NCBI RefSeq assembly: GCF_029867415.1
Contig: NC_081181.1
Coordinates: 118,917,888-118,981,887, forward strand
Length of the DNA: 64,000 nt
Source of the DNA: Vicia villosa
Taxonomy: Eukaryota > Streptophyta > Magnoliopsida > Fabales > Fabaceae
Direction: 5' to 3'
The notes under the pieces are model-generated. The model ran no database searches. It saw only the letters and a program-made list of their open reading frames with translations, and was not told where the DNA came from. Below, one piece after another: positions 47,176-57,887 of the stretch (the first letter of the stretch is position 1; every line of letters starts with the position of its first letter). Made by a program: the position numbers and the translations under genes.

Positions 47176-47763
47176 TTGTCTTTATTATCTCTCCTCACGT
47201 CACGTAACATTAAATGCTATTCATCTTTCGTTTCATTTTATTTTCTTTTAAATACTCTTCAAACTCTCCTCTTTCCCTCTCATCTTTCTCTATCTCTTTG
47301 CATTCCTCATCAAGTTCTTCTCTCTCTCTCTTCCATATCAAACCCTATTTTTTTCTGCAAACCCATCATGAACTCTTCATCAAGCCCAGGAAATAATGAA
47401 AATGATCAAAACAACAAAAGAAAAGCTGTTGAAACATCACCTTCCAAACCCAAAAAGATCAAAATCACCTATGATCCTCTCAAGGTGAATCCTTTCGAAG
47501 CAATGTTGTCTGGAAATTATTCTAGACGAGTGTTTCATCCTCCTGGTGAAAGCCCTCCATCATCTCCATCTTCTTCCTCATCTTTCGACCTTCAAGACTC
47601 AGCCTCCTCCTCATCTAACCTTTCCTCTCCCTTAATCTCTTCTGAAGAAGTCTCTTCATCTTCACCTGTTGGGAATGTTGTCTCTGGTAAAGATGGTGGC
47701 AGATCTGCATCAGAACCAAGTCTCCCTGACTCCTCGCCTGAAAGCCCGAGAAGCAGTCAATGA
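47176..47763 (+). CDS. Extra ORF between pol and the 3' LTR (env-like position)
   Basis: The open frame is 195 codons. The likely start is the ATG at 47368 (131 aa), because the upstream part overlaps a CT-rich leader. The protein is hydrophilic, Ser/Pro-rich and low-complexity, with a basic KPKKIKI cluster that could be a nuclear signal and a short ordered block (YDPLKVNPFEAMLSGNYSR). I see no transmembrane segment, coiled coil or signal peptide in the 131-aa form, so an envelope function is not supported. In Sireviruses this position often holds an env-like or other extra ORF, usually longer. Upstream a TTTTAAATACTC TATA-like box (about 47246) and pyrimidine tract look like a private promoter. 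Confidence 0.6.
   Translation: MSLLSLLTSRNIKCYSSFVSFYFLLNTLQTLLFPSHLSLSLCIPHQVLLSLSSISNPIFFCKPIMNSSSSPGNNENDQNNKRKAVETSPSKPKKIKITYDPLKVNPFEAMLSGNYSRRVFHPPGESPPSSPSSSSSFDLQDSASSSSNLSSPLISSEEVSSSSPVGNVVSGKDGGRSASEPSLPDSSPESPRSSQ
47218..47367 (+). promoter_or_regulatory. Possible internal promoter and CT-rich leader
   Basis: TTTTAAATACTC (about 47246) followed by a long CT-rich stretch (CTCTCCTCTTTCCCTCTC, CTTCTCTCTCTCTCTTCC) and the ATG at 47368. This resembles plant gene promoters and leaders rather than retroelement sequence. TTATAAATGAAAAG at about 47904 could act as a polyadenylation signal. Confidence 0.4.
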
Positions 47764-48576
47764 AGCGTTTCACTCCTTCATGGCATGCTGGCACAGACGT
47801 TGTCTTAGCTAGGGTCTTAGGATTTGGTCTTTGTAGTTTTCTTTTCCCTTGTTGCATCTGCTTGTTAAACATAGGAACTTCTTGTAATCCTTTTTTTTTT
47901 GATTATAAATGAAAAGTTTCTTTGATTTACATTCCAGTAAATGTCTTATTTGTCGTTTTATGCATCTGAATTTTTTTTTAATATTCTTTTTGATGTTATG
48001 ACAAAAAGGGGGAGAAGATAAATGATAAATGATTTGATTAATCTATCAGTTGCTGGGTAAAGGCTCCCACACATTCACTAACAAGAACTGCAAGTTCTAC
48101 ATGGTTTAAGTGTTTTGCAGGTACAGAGAAGTGAAGTGAATCTTCAGAAGCAAACACTAGAAGCAAAACCATAAGAAGCGTTATTCTGTAAAAGGAATAA
48201 GCTCTTGGAAACTGAAGCAAGCTGAGTGCTGTCAAGCTTCAGAGATCAGAAGCAAGAAAGAAGAATGAATCAGAAGCACTGATAATAGAATTTGAATATC
48301 ATTGTCTATCCTGTTCTGTCAAAATTCTATTTGCTCTGATACATATAATGTTATGGCTCTGATACATTATTTGCTCTGATACATTATTTCAGCCTATATG
48401 GCTCTGATACATATAATGTGTTCAAATATACATTTTATGTTCTAACTCGTTCATGCTGACTTTTGTCGTTTAGTTTTTGTTCTGTAACATTTCAGGATGT
48501 AGAGATGCTCTGATGATGCTCTGGTACATTCAACAATGTTCTGATACAAATCTAGCATGAAGTAATGTTGGTAGAC

Positions 48577-48858
48577 ATTCAAAGTTCTGAAGCTATCCGA
48601 GGGAAGCAGAAATCAGAAGATGTGAATGTTCTAAAAAGATCCAGAAAATTCAAGTTCTGAAGCTGTCCTGAATGGAAGCAGAAGTCAGAAGCTGTGAATG
48701 TTCTGAAGATCAAAGAAATTCAAGTTCTGAAGCTGTCCACGATGGAAGCAGGAATCAGAAGCTGTGAGTGTTCTAAGGATCTAAAGAAATTCAAGTTCTG
48801 AAGCTGTCCAATGGAAGCAGAAGTCAGAAGCTATGAATTCTCTGAAGGCAGAAGCTTA
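48577..48858 (+). repeat. 71-bp tandem repeats, four copies
   Basis: Units start at 48577, 48648, 48718 and 48789, each beginning ATTCAAGTTCTGAAGCTGTCC (first unit slightly different), with GGAAGCAGAAGTCAGAAGC inside. Non-coding, in the Sirevirus 3' region. Before it (48330-48560) lie several GCTCTGATACAT blocks. Confidence 0.9.
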
Positions 48859-48922
48859 TATGATCGTCTCTACCGAAATAATCAGGGAAGTCTTTTATCA
48901 AAGTTCTTCAAGTATTTATTTC

Positions 48923-49085
48923 AGGGGGAGATTATTTATCCCAGGGGGAGATTGTTAATCTCAGGGGGAGACATATTCATATGCTTATGCTATAGCTGTG
49001 TAATTTGTCTTTTTGCCGTCTACTCTTTCTGATCGCAAATTCATATCATTTATATATGTTTTTGTCATCATCAAAAAGGGGGAGA
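48923..49085 (+). promoter_or_regulatory. Repeated polypurine tracts before the 3' LTR
   Basis: AGGGGGAG occurs at 48923, 48943 and 48963, the second followed by ATTGTTAATC, which mimics the true junction. The working tract is AAAAAGGGGGAGA at 49073-49085, directly before the LTR. A further AAAAAGGGGGAGA is at 48003-48016. Polypurine tracts prime plus-strand DNA synthesis; repeated copies have been reported for Sireviruses. Confidence 0.8.
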
Positions 49086-49086
49086 T

Positions 49087-50344
49087 TGTTAGAACAAGAT
49101 TTGTTCTTATCAATTATCTTAGTTTTGATGATAACAATAATATGAATTTTGCTTAAGATAATATGGTACTCTAATCCAATGCAATTTCCCTTTCAGGAAA
49201 TATATATAAAGAGTACGCATAATTCAGCGCTCAGAAGTTGTATCTCAAATGGTTCAGCATGCAACATCAGAACATGGTCTGGCAAGACATCAGAAGATGG
49301 TCGAAGCAGAATCAGAACATGGGTCTATGGAAGCATCAGAAGAACATGAGATCAGAAGCACTGAAGATCAGAAGATGGTATCACGCTCAGAAGCACTTCA
49401 AGGTCAGAAGATCAGAAGATGCTATGCACCAAGCTGTTTTGACTCTGATGATATTCAAACGTAGTATTCACAAACATCAGATCAGAAGGAAGTACAGGTG
49501 GCAGACTACGCTGACTGACAAAAGGAACGTTAAAAGCTACTAAAGGCTACGTCAGTAAACACAGCGTGAACAAGACTCGAGGTAGTTGACAAAAGCGTAT
49601 AACATTAAGTGCAATGCTGTACGGAACACGCAAAGCATTAAATGCATTCAACGGTCATCTTCTCAACGCCTATAAATATGAAGTTCTGATGAGAAGCAAG
49701 GTTAACGATTCTGCACCAAAACAACTTATATCAAACTTGCTGAAACGCTGTTCAAATCTAAACTCAGAATCTTCATCAACTCACTACATTGCTGTTGTAA
49801 TATTTTAGTGAGATTAAGCTTAAACGTTAAGAGAAATATCACAGTTGTGATTATCGCTTTTGAGAAGCATTTGTAATACTCTTAGAATTACATTAAGTTG
49901 TAAGGAACTAGAGTGATCAGTGTGATCAGTATACTCTAGGAAGTCTTAGCAGTTGGCTGAGCAGTTTGTAACTAGAGTGATCGTGTTGATCAGAATACTC
50001 TAGGGAAGTCTTAGGAGTGAACTAAGCCTAGAGTGATCGTGTTGATCAGTAGACTCTAGAAAAGTCTTAGAGGGTATCTAAGCAGTTGTTCCTGGAGTGA
50101 TCAGTGTGTGATCAGAAGACTCTGGAAGACTTAGTTGCGGACTAAGTGGAAAACCATTGTAATCCGTGCGATTAGTGGATTAAATCCTCAGTTGAGGTAA
50201 ATCATCTCTGCGGGGGTGGACTGGAGTAGCTTCGTTAACAGCGAACCAGGATAAAAATAATTGTGCAATTTATTTTTATCGTCCAAGATTTAAAGTCACA
50301 CTTATTCAATCCCCCCCCCTTTCTAAGTGTTTTTCTATCCTTCA
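49087..50344 (+). repeat. 3' LTR of the Sirevirus
   Basis: 1258 bp, collinear with the 5' LTR at an offset of 8460. By eye it differs at five sites, all G/A transitions, and by one extra C near 50319. It is followed by TSD AATTG. Confidence 0.97.
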
Positions 50345-50924
50345 AATTGATGGTGAGTTATGTGTATATTTGTTGAGTTACACTATTAAGTTGGTGTTAT
50401 AATGATTTCGTTACCGTTGCTGCGATGTTGTTGTTGATTTCCGTAAGTAAAGAATGATACTCCATAATATGACGAAGTTGGTTATGCTGGTTATATTGAT
50501 GCCACTACAAGAGTAATATGATGACGTGATTAGATTTGTTGATATTTGTTGATAATTGACATGCATGGAAGCGGAAATGAAATTGTGAATGACTTTTGGG
50601 ATTGAAAATGTTGTTAAGATAATATTGCGATGTTGTATATCCTAGTATAAATGTGTTATAGTTGTTACTACTTTAAATGTTGATATACCAGATTATGGTT
50701 GAGTGGTTGTGATGCTAGTAACGATCATGTAGCAAAGTGTTGAATGTTTAGCAGGTGTGTAATTGATTTGAATTGTGTTGAGTTATTGTTATGTCAGGGA
50801 AAGTAGTGATCGAAGTGTTACCAAACACGACTTGGGGATCAGAGAGTTAGATGCGAGATTTGCGTTAAGAATGGTAGTATCGAGTAAATTTTTGAGGAAG
50901 AAAATATTCTAAGTGGGGGAGAAT
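50345..50924 (+). pseudogene. Element A internal region, right remnant
   Basis: No coding blocks are readable. It ends in AAAATATTCTAAGTGGGGGAG, a polypurine tract like that of element B (CTTCTAAGTGGGGGAGAG), directly before A's right LTR. This is the 3' untranslated part of the element. Confidence 0.7.
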
Positions 50925-52460
50925 TGTAACGCCCGTAATTTAATTAATTATTTAATTAAATTATTTTCGGATTATTTGTTGATAAGTTGTTATATGTTAC
51001 GTTGTGTTGCTAAGTTGATTATATAGTTGATTAGTCGGTCGATTACTAATAGTATCATTTAATATTATTAATATTAGAAATAACATTAATATAAGTATTA
51101 GTGTTATATGAGATTATTGTGTTGGGCTTATTTTATAGTTGTGTGTAGCAAAGTGGGGGTGTGAGAATTAGGCCCAATAGAATTATTAAGAATAATATAA
51201 ATTATAGGGTAAAAGAAAACTAGGTTTATCAGTAAGAGAGAATAAGGTTTGGAGATTTTTGAGAGAACATAGAAGTTGCAGAAAAGAGGAAAAGAGGCAA
51301 AGGCTGGAAGTTAGGGCAAAGCCAAATTTAACCGTAGATTTATAGAGCAGCCTTTAATCCAAGGTAAGGGTGGGGTTCTGACTCTATAATAGGGTTTATG
51401 ATGAATATTATGTAGGGATTTGGTTTGTATAAAATCATTGCTATTGTGTGATTAATTTCTTTTTTGGATTGTACTGAACCTTTGCTTGGTTCCCACTTGA
51501 TTGCATTATGCTATGATGTTGTTGTTCTAGAATTAATTAGTGTTGACTGTCATGAAGTTTTAATACTGTTGAACTATTCCAATTGTTTAAAATATGGTTA
51601 CTGGAAATTATGTCAAGAAATTGTAGTTAATCGATTATGTTGTTTTAATTTATCAATGACTGAAAAATTAGGAATCAACGAAGTATTGAATGAACCAGAG
51701 ATGGGAAAAGGAAATTAAGTCTGGAAATTAAATAAGAGGTGAGTGGCGACTGCCACCATGGGAAGAGACGTGTGTCTCTTGTGTGTGTGAAGGTAAGGTG
51801 GCGACTGCCACCTAATTGTTTAAGAGAGGGGGCGTCCACCCCTAGGTGAGTGAGTGAAGGGAGCAATTACTCCCATGTGCATGTGGGAAGGGAGCGTTGG
51901 GTCTCATATACTTGAGAAAGGGGGAGCACTAGCCCCTATGGTGGGGTGACTGCCCCCATTTTTAATGCCTTTATTTAATTAATCCATGTACCTGTTGGTT
52001 AGTAGAACTTCATTCCTAAATAAATTATAGTGACTATTAGTTATGGTGATGTATGAGGATGGAAGTATATGTAGTTAATGTAAAAATAATTAGCAAAAGA
52101 ACATAATTGAAATTTATTATGAAATTAGCACAGTAACTAGCAATGAGAATCAAGAGGTAATTAATACAGTAAATTAGTAGTGAAGATTGGTAAGGAAATA
52201 AAGTAGCAGAAGGATAATACAATAGCTAGCAATGAAAACCTTATAACCTTAACGGAGCTGAAAGTCAAGTTAATTTAGCAGAAAAATTATTTAGCCGAAT
52301 ATTGTCGAATTGCCCGATTAATTATACTGAGTGCTTGCGAATATTTCGGTCGAGACCGTGGATTGTATTAAAGCTTTGAATTCGCAGGTTATATCGATGT
52401 AGTTGAATTGTTGTTGAGTTGTCGTTGAAGTGTCGTTGTTATTATTCTTGTGTTGCTTTT
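50925..52460 (+). repeat. Right LTR of element A, part 1
   Basis: Matches 19230-20780. Includes a GGTGAGTGGCGACTGCCACC block (51739) and the same GGCGTCCACC / GGGGGAGC sections as the left copy. Interrupted after GTTGCTTTT. Confidence 0.9.
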
Positions 52461-55400
52461 TGTCATACCCCAAAATTTGCCCATCTCATTTCACATTCAA
52501 ACTCATACAATGATTCAAGGCTCAAGGGTTAACCTAAGGCACACTCTCCTAATCAATGACCTCCTCAAATTAGGGTTTTGGGTTTGCTAAGGAGAAAGGA
52601 TGTATCAAGGCCTCAAGTAAGCTTCATATGATCTCTTAGGATTCAAATCATCTCCCTGACAAGTTTCAAGCCTCGGTTTACAAGATTGCTCAGTCAAATG
52701 CTCAAAGGGTCAATAGTCGACCAGTTTGACCTAAAAGTCAGCTATGGTCAAATTATAGTCAAAACTCATGACTTTTGGTCAACATCCTTATTTTGAAGTA
52801 ACATCCATCATTTGATCAAGGGTTGATCATGATTCGTCAAGGAGAGCTCAGAAATCATCAAAAGACCAAGTTGCTAATTTAAGGTTTCTAGGAGAAAGTC
52901 AACCCAACTTTGACTGATCATATCTCTCTCATACTTTATCATAAATTCCCCAACTAAAGCTCATTCTCAAGGAAATTCAATTCTATACAACTTTGATGTT
53001 GGGCCCAAGGTCAAGAAATGCTTCCGCATAAGAGATATAAGTCAAAACATTACAGGTCCTTTTAGAAGATCGCAAAAAGCTATTTTTTGTCAGGAGCAAT
53101 ATCATCAAGATAAAATATCCAAATGTAAAATATGTTCCAAAGTGTCTTGTAGAGGACATCTCGAGGTTTCCAAAAAGTTCTAGAACACCTCCATATGATA
53201 AAAATTGAAGGAGTTATGGCTTGCACAAGTTGGTCGATTTTGAGAAAATGCATGAAGTGCAAAAGTGAAGAATTTTGATCTTTTAAGCCCATGGACCTAA
53301 CTTTTGGTTTTAAAACTTGATCCTAAGCCTATCCACGACCCACATGACCAATCTCTTATTTTTATCATTATTATTTATTTTATTTTGAATTTTATTCTCT
53401 TAAAATTCAATTTAAATCAAGTAAATGAGGGGAAAATTAAAAGATTGCATTTGGCTTATTTCTAAATCAAATCTTGGGCATATATTCTAGGAAATATCAT
53501 ATAAATTCGTCCAAAGGAGATTGGGAAGAGAATTGGACAAAAAAAAGAAAGATTTGAATAAATTTTCAATAAAATCTTTTCATATTTTTCTTTTACCAAT
53601 CAAGTGATTTCTTTCAAAGCTATTAACCCTAAAAGACTTCTCTATATATTGACAACAGAACCTAATGAGAGGGGGAACAGAAAATTGGAGAGAAAATACT
53701 AGGGTTCATAAGAAAAATATTCAAGAAAGGTGAAATTTCGTTTTGCAAAGAACAGTCACTTTCAAGGCCAACCAACGATTTTAATTCATTCCTGAGTGGA
53801 TATAAGGTAAGTATGCATCTTTAACCATGGGCACAACACGTTGAATCACTCCACACACGAACTTACTTTCTTGCACTTTTTTCTGTTAATCGAATTTCGT
53901 TTCTTAGCATGTTTTGTTTAAAACTAACGCCATTGATGAGTTCTTGAGGTCCCTTAGAACAGGTATGGACCTTCGTTTGGGGTGTATCGTGGCCAAATCA
54001 CATGATGCCATGGCTAGGGCTTTAGAGCTGTATGGCTTCGTATCTCGCTGTGCAGCCACTTTCGTGACAAACGGACATCACCAACGAATTCAGGGTGTCT
54101 TAATTAAGCGATCTGGACGCCTACATGTTTTGGATAACGTCGTTTCATTGAGTTTTGAATATTTGCAGAATTTGAAGAAGAATCCGCAGGTAAATTCATG
54201 GATAAGTCTGCAGCGAATTCCGCAGGTAATGAGGATGAAGAAGATGAATAGTGGAGGGAGACTCATGGGGACGCGTGGGCGGTGCTTGTTGGCTGGTCAA
54301 ACACAGCGCTTTCTCTCTCCCTAAATGATTGGATGTCAAAACGCGTTGAGGCCCCACGCTGGCATTTGTTGACTTCGTTCACCATAACCTTTTTTTACTT
54401 ATTTCATTATTTGTTACTATTATAATATCAAAGCAGCAGCGCAACACATCTGGCAAAGTAACAAAGCGCTTGAGTACCATGACCTGGGTTCGATCCCCAG
54501 GTTTTTCATAAGGTAATTTTACAATTTATTTGCTTACTGATCCAATACAGCACACCCAGCAAGGACCACGGTGAACATCACGTAAGGACCCTCAGGATCT
54601 CATCCATTAAAGATCTGACGACCCACAATGCGCGGCCACCATGGACGCTCAGAAGCGCACCACACAGGATTAATGCCCAGGTTTTTTTAATCCTTATTAT
54701 TTTTATAAACTATTTTATCTATATTTTCTTTTCTAATTTTAGAATTGAATTTAGGATTTTTTACTTTATAATTTTAATTAGGATAATTAGATGATTAATT
54801 TAATTTAGGTTAATAATTAACTTAAAATTGGATTAATAATATAATTTAGTATTAGGGATAATTTATTAATCGTTTTGATCGAATTAATCGATCGCGATGA
54901 TTAATAATCAATTATTTAATTAATTAAATAATATATTCAAACAGGGTTATTTGCTAAGGGTTTTAACAGATTCAATTGGTTACGCTGATTAGTAATCCCT
55001 CCTTAATTCGTTAATTGTTTTAATCAAACCTATTGATTACGATGATTAAGGATCAATAATTTATTTAATGAAACACATCAATTTGCTAACAGTTATAATC
55101 GAATCAATCGATTAAGATAATTAGCAATTCTTTATTAATTTTTTAATTATGTTGATCAAACCCATTGATCATCGCGATTAATGAAACATATAGTAATCAG
55201 GGTTGTACGCCACATCAAAACACAAATTCCTTTCACAAACTACGAATTTCAAAACTGCGACAATTACCAAACTGCGTACGGTAATTTAAAATACACTTTC
55301 AACATTCATACGAAATCTAAGGCGTACAACCCTCCCCCGAACTACGTAGACTCTGATCCCCCCTAAGGAGGTACGTAGGCACTTGGCAACAAGGCGAGTC

Positions 55401-55655
55401 CCCTTCCCCAAAACTCCAATTAGGTTCGAATCTTACCGTTCACCCTTGAAATCATAAACCTTGCCTTAACATTTTTTAGCCACAACCATTACTTTAGACA
55501 AAACCTTAGAAAAGGGTTAAGGGTGCCTAACACCTTCCCTTGACCTGAATATAATAACTTACCCAAAATTCTCTAAAACTTCGTAGGGTTTCCTATTCGC
55601 CCTGGTAGAATAGGTGGCGACTCTAATTCTTTAATTTTTAGAGCAGGTTGATACA
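52461..55655 (+). mobile_element. Solo LTR (3195 bp), Tat/Ogre-like, TSD CTTTT
   Basis: Perfect TSD CTTTT (52456-52460 and 55656-55660). It starts TGTCATACCCCAAAATTTGC and ends GCAGGTTGATACA. The start resembles the minus-strand start of the 33.6-37.4 kb solo LTR (CACCCCAAAATTTGCCC). GGTGGCGACTCT (55613) and GGGTGCCTAACACCTTCCC (55520) are the complements of motifs shared by the other two LTRs. A TATA-like CTCTATATATTGAC lies at about 53640. A 136-codon ORF (53914-54324) inside it shows no domain and is probably chance. No internal region, hence solo. Confidence 0.88.
54488..54510 (+). other. tRNA T-arm-like stem-loop inside the solo LTR
   Basis: CCTGGGTTCGATCCCCAGG folds as a T stem-loop with TTCGATC in the loop, preceded by AGCGCTTGAGTACCATGA. 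There is no acceptor, D or anticodon arm, so it is not a tRNA gene. It may be a tRNA-derived fragment captured by this LTR family. Confidence 0.5.
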
Positions 55656-56635
55656 CTTTTGCTGTTATGCTATTGTTGATAATTGTTGCTATCGTTGTTA
55701 TGTTATAGTTGTTGATAATTGTTGATATTTTTGTTATGTTGCCACTAATTATTGGCAAACATCAAGTTGTAGGCTCATGTCAGCGTTGAATAGTTGTTGT
55801 TGATGTAGTTGTTTGTTGTAGGCTTATGCCAGTGTTGAATTGTTGTTGTTGTTGTCTTCATAATGTTGTCGCATACATAGCATATCAAGTTGGGAGCTCA
55901 TGCTCTGGAAGTTGGTCTGGATTAGCAAAAGTTTAAAGTTGAAGGCTTATGCCTTGTTTTAAAGTTGAAGGCATATGCCTTGTTGGTGCCTCTATTAACT
56001 GTCGCATTCCAAGTTGCATTTTGAGTTGTTGTGATGATATAATAGTTGTTATATTATATTGAAAATTTTGTTATGATAAACGTTATATAAAAGTTGTGAA
56101 GCGGTGATTTGGATGAACTAATTCTAATATAGTATTTACCATACATCCGATTATATTGTTTGATATCTCACCCCTTCTGTTTGAATGTTACCCTTATGTT
56201 AGTAACGCGCGGGTAATCCAGATTGAAGGCTGTTTACCTTCAGTAGTTCGAGTCAGGTGTTGGTCGCTCTGATAGGTAACACTCGGGGGGAATGAACGCT
56301 TGTGCTTTATCGTTGTTAATATATATTTAGTTGCTGAATTTTAAGTTGAAGATATTAATAAGAATTTTGTTGTTTTTGAAGTTGTTTTCAGTTAGACAAG
56401 ATAATATGTCATTTAAGTTGAAATTGTGATTCCGTTGCTTATTTAATGAAATTTGGTTTGTTTTCAAAGATCAAAATATGTTGTTATCGATTCATCAAAG
56501 TTTAAGTGTTATGTATCTTTTTGCATGCGATAATTATCGTTGATTTTAAGTAGTAAATGTGGCATCCCGTTTATATGTTGGAATTTTTGTAACTCTGATT
56601 TTAAATATATTCGTCGGGTAAAATAAAGTGTTACA
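55656..56635 (+). repeat. Right LTR of element A, part 2
   Basis: Matches 20775-21522 and then continues about 264 bp that the left LTR lacks, ending AAAATAAAGTGTTACA. The repeated AAGGC.TATGCCTTGTT block is duplicated here (55940-55985) relative to the left copy. Confidence 0.9.
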
Positions 56636-57670
56636 ACACCCATCTACCCCAATAAAGGGTCTACATGTCTTAGTGAACCCTTTCTTACACCCATCAAAGC
56701 AGAAATAAAATCTCCCAAATCTTGGTGGTAGGGTTGGCACTAGCCTCTCAATGTTAATCTTCATTGTATTCCCCACACAATGCTTCTTCAACTCAGCTGC
56801 ATAACTCCATAGCATTTTAAAATCTTCCTTTGCATCTCCTTAAATTATAACCTCTGCCATAGATCTAGCTTTCCAAGCCTTCCCTTTGTTTATGCCTAAT
56901 GAATATTTCTGCCTTAGTTCAGACATTATTTTCGAAACCTTTACTTTACGCTGTGACTTCTTCTTTTCCACAACTAGCTTAGATACCCACTTGGAATTGG
57001 CAGATATCTTATTTAATACCCTTGCACATGTGTGTGTCCCCACCCAAGTCTTTATTTGATAGGTGTGCCTGTCACCCACTTTGCTACTCAAAGCTAAAAA
57101 ACCACATTTACCCTTACACTCTTCCCTAAGCCTATAACCCTAATTCTTAACAAATGTTATCTCTCTTCCTTTTAAAATTGACCACTCTCGAATTGCATCT
57201 TTAAATTCAGATAGAGATTTGAATTCCATGCCTAATTTAAATTGAAAGTCCTTGTTTAGAAGCTCACCTCTAAACTTTTCATACTCTGGCTTTGGCTATT
57301 TGTCATCCTTGTCACTTTCATCAGGATCTACGATATCCAGTTCCTCACTATCATAGTCCTCATCTCTACTTCCAAATTTATTTGCATTCCACTGTGAACT
57401 AGATCCCAACACACTTTTAGGAACCAAAACATTCACTTTGGACCCCTTGATTACAGTCTTGTTCTTTTTGGGATCCTTGGATGCCATAACCTTGTATTTC
57501 ATAGACTTACCATTAACCTCAACCCTATTCACACTAAGTGGTATTTCTACTTACACTTCCTCAAATTGTTCCTCTTCTACTTCAACTGCCATTTCTTCTT
57601 CACTGTCATCGAACATCATGCCTTCATCATAATCATCATCAGCGCTATCATCTTCACTGAACTCACTAAA
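56636..57670 (-). pseudogene. MuDR/MULE transposase, N-terminal part
   Basis: Minus-strand blocks from right to left: an acidic N-terminal region rich in Asp and Glu (57670-57300), KSMKYKVMASKDPKK, then HTYQIKTWVGTHTCARV with NSKWVSKLVV (57070-56990, MuDR DNA-binding/zinc region), KARSMAEVII, a TAA stop, DFKMLWSYAAELKK, FYFCFDGCKKGFTKTCRPFI and GVDGC, where element A begins. The next catalytic residues are at 19222 on the other side. Stops at about 56842 and elsewhere, plus frame changes, make it a pseudogene independent of the split. Confidence 0.85.
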
Positions 57671-57887
57671 ATTATCAAAATCAGGGTTAATAAGTCTTAC
57701 AGTACTCCCATATTCCTAATTATAGAATAGTATAAAATACCTCCTGACTTTCTAGCCCAGACTTAAGAGGTCACTTATAAATACCCCAATACATAATTGA
57801 GGATAATCTCATATTAACACATATACTAGATACACATAACTTCTCACATCCCTCCCTACTTCGAAACCCTATAACAAACCCTAAAAG
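57671..57887. other. Unassigned spacer
   Basis: Short AT-rich sequence between the MULE N-terminal region and a copia gag fragment. The MULE 5' end and TIR may lie here, but I cannot identify them. Confidence 0.4.

Larger units (their letters stand above)
40627..50344 (+). mobile_element. Ty1/copia Sirevirus (SIRE/Maximus-like), nearly intact, TSD AATTG
   Basis: 9718 bp with LTRs 40627-41883 and 49087-50344 (TGTTAGAAC to TATCCTTCA) and perfect 5-bp TSDs AATTG (40622-40626 and 50345-50349). The primer-binding site TGGCATCAGAGC lies 2 nt after the 5' LTR. Order: gag, protease-integrase, RT-RNase H, 2.2 kb of 3' region with a separate ORF, polypurine tract AAAAAGGGGGAGA, 3' LTR. The long 3' region before the LTR is characteristic of Sireviruses. 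The LTRs differ at five sites plus one C-run length, so insertion is recent. It sits inside element A's internal region. Confidence 0.96.
19230..56635 (+). mobile_element. Ty3/gypsy element A (Tekay/Del-like), host of nested insertions
   Basis: The LTRs start TGTAACGCCCG (19230 and 50925) and the right one ends GTGTTACA (56635), the near-palindromic termini typical of Tekay/Del chromoviruses. A polypurine tract (AGTGGGGGAGA, 50912-50922) precedes the right LTR. Internal sequence survives at 38948-40626 and 50345-50924 and resembles element B's interior, but is too decayed for domains. The 37.4 kb span is mostly later insertions. Flanking 5-mers ACAGT (left) and ACACC (right) share only ACA, so the TSD is degenerate. 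The MULE frame continues across the element, which supports the boundaries. Confidence 0.8.

Noticed and set aside
40627..50344. Possibility that the duplicated 1.26 kb blocks are a segmental duplication with a gene between
   Set aside because: TG/CA ends, 5-bp TSD, primer-binding site, polypurine tract and copia gag-pol all identify an LTR retrotransposon.
53914..54324. 136-codon ORF in the 52.5-55.7 kb solo LTR
   Set aside because: No domain, no sign of conservation, and it lies wholly inside an LTR with a TSD-defined boundary; probably chance.
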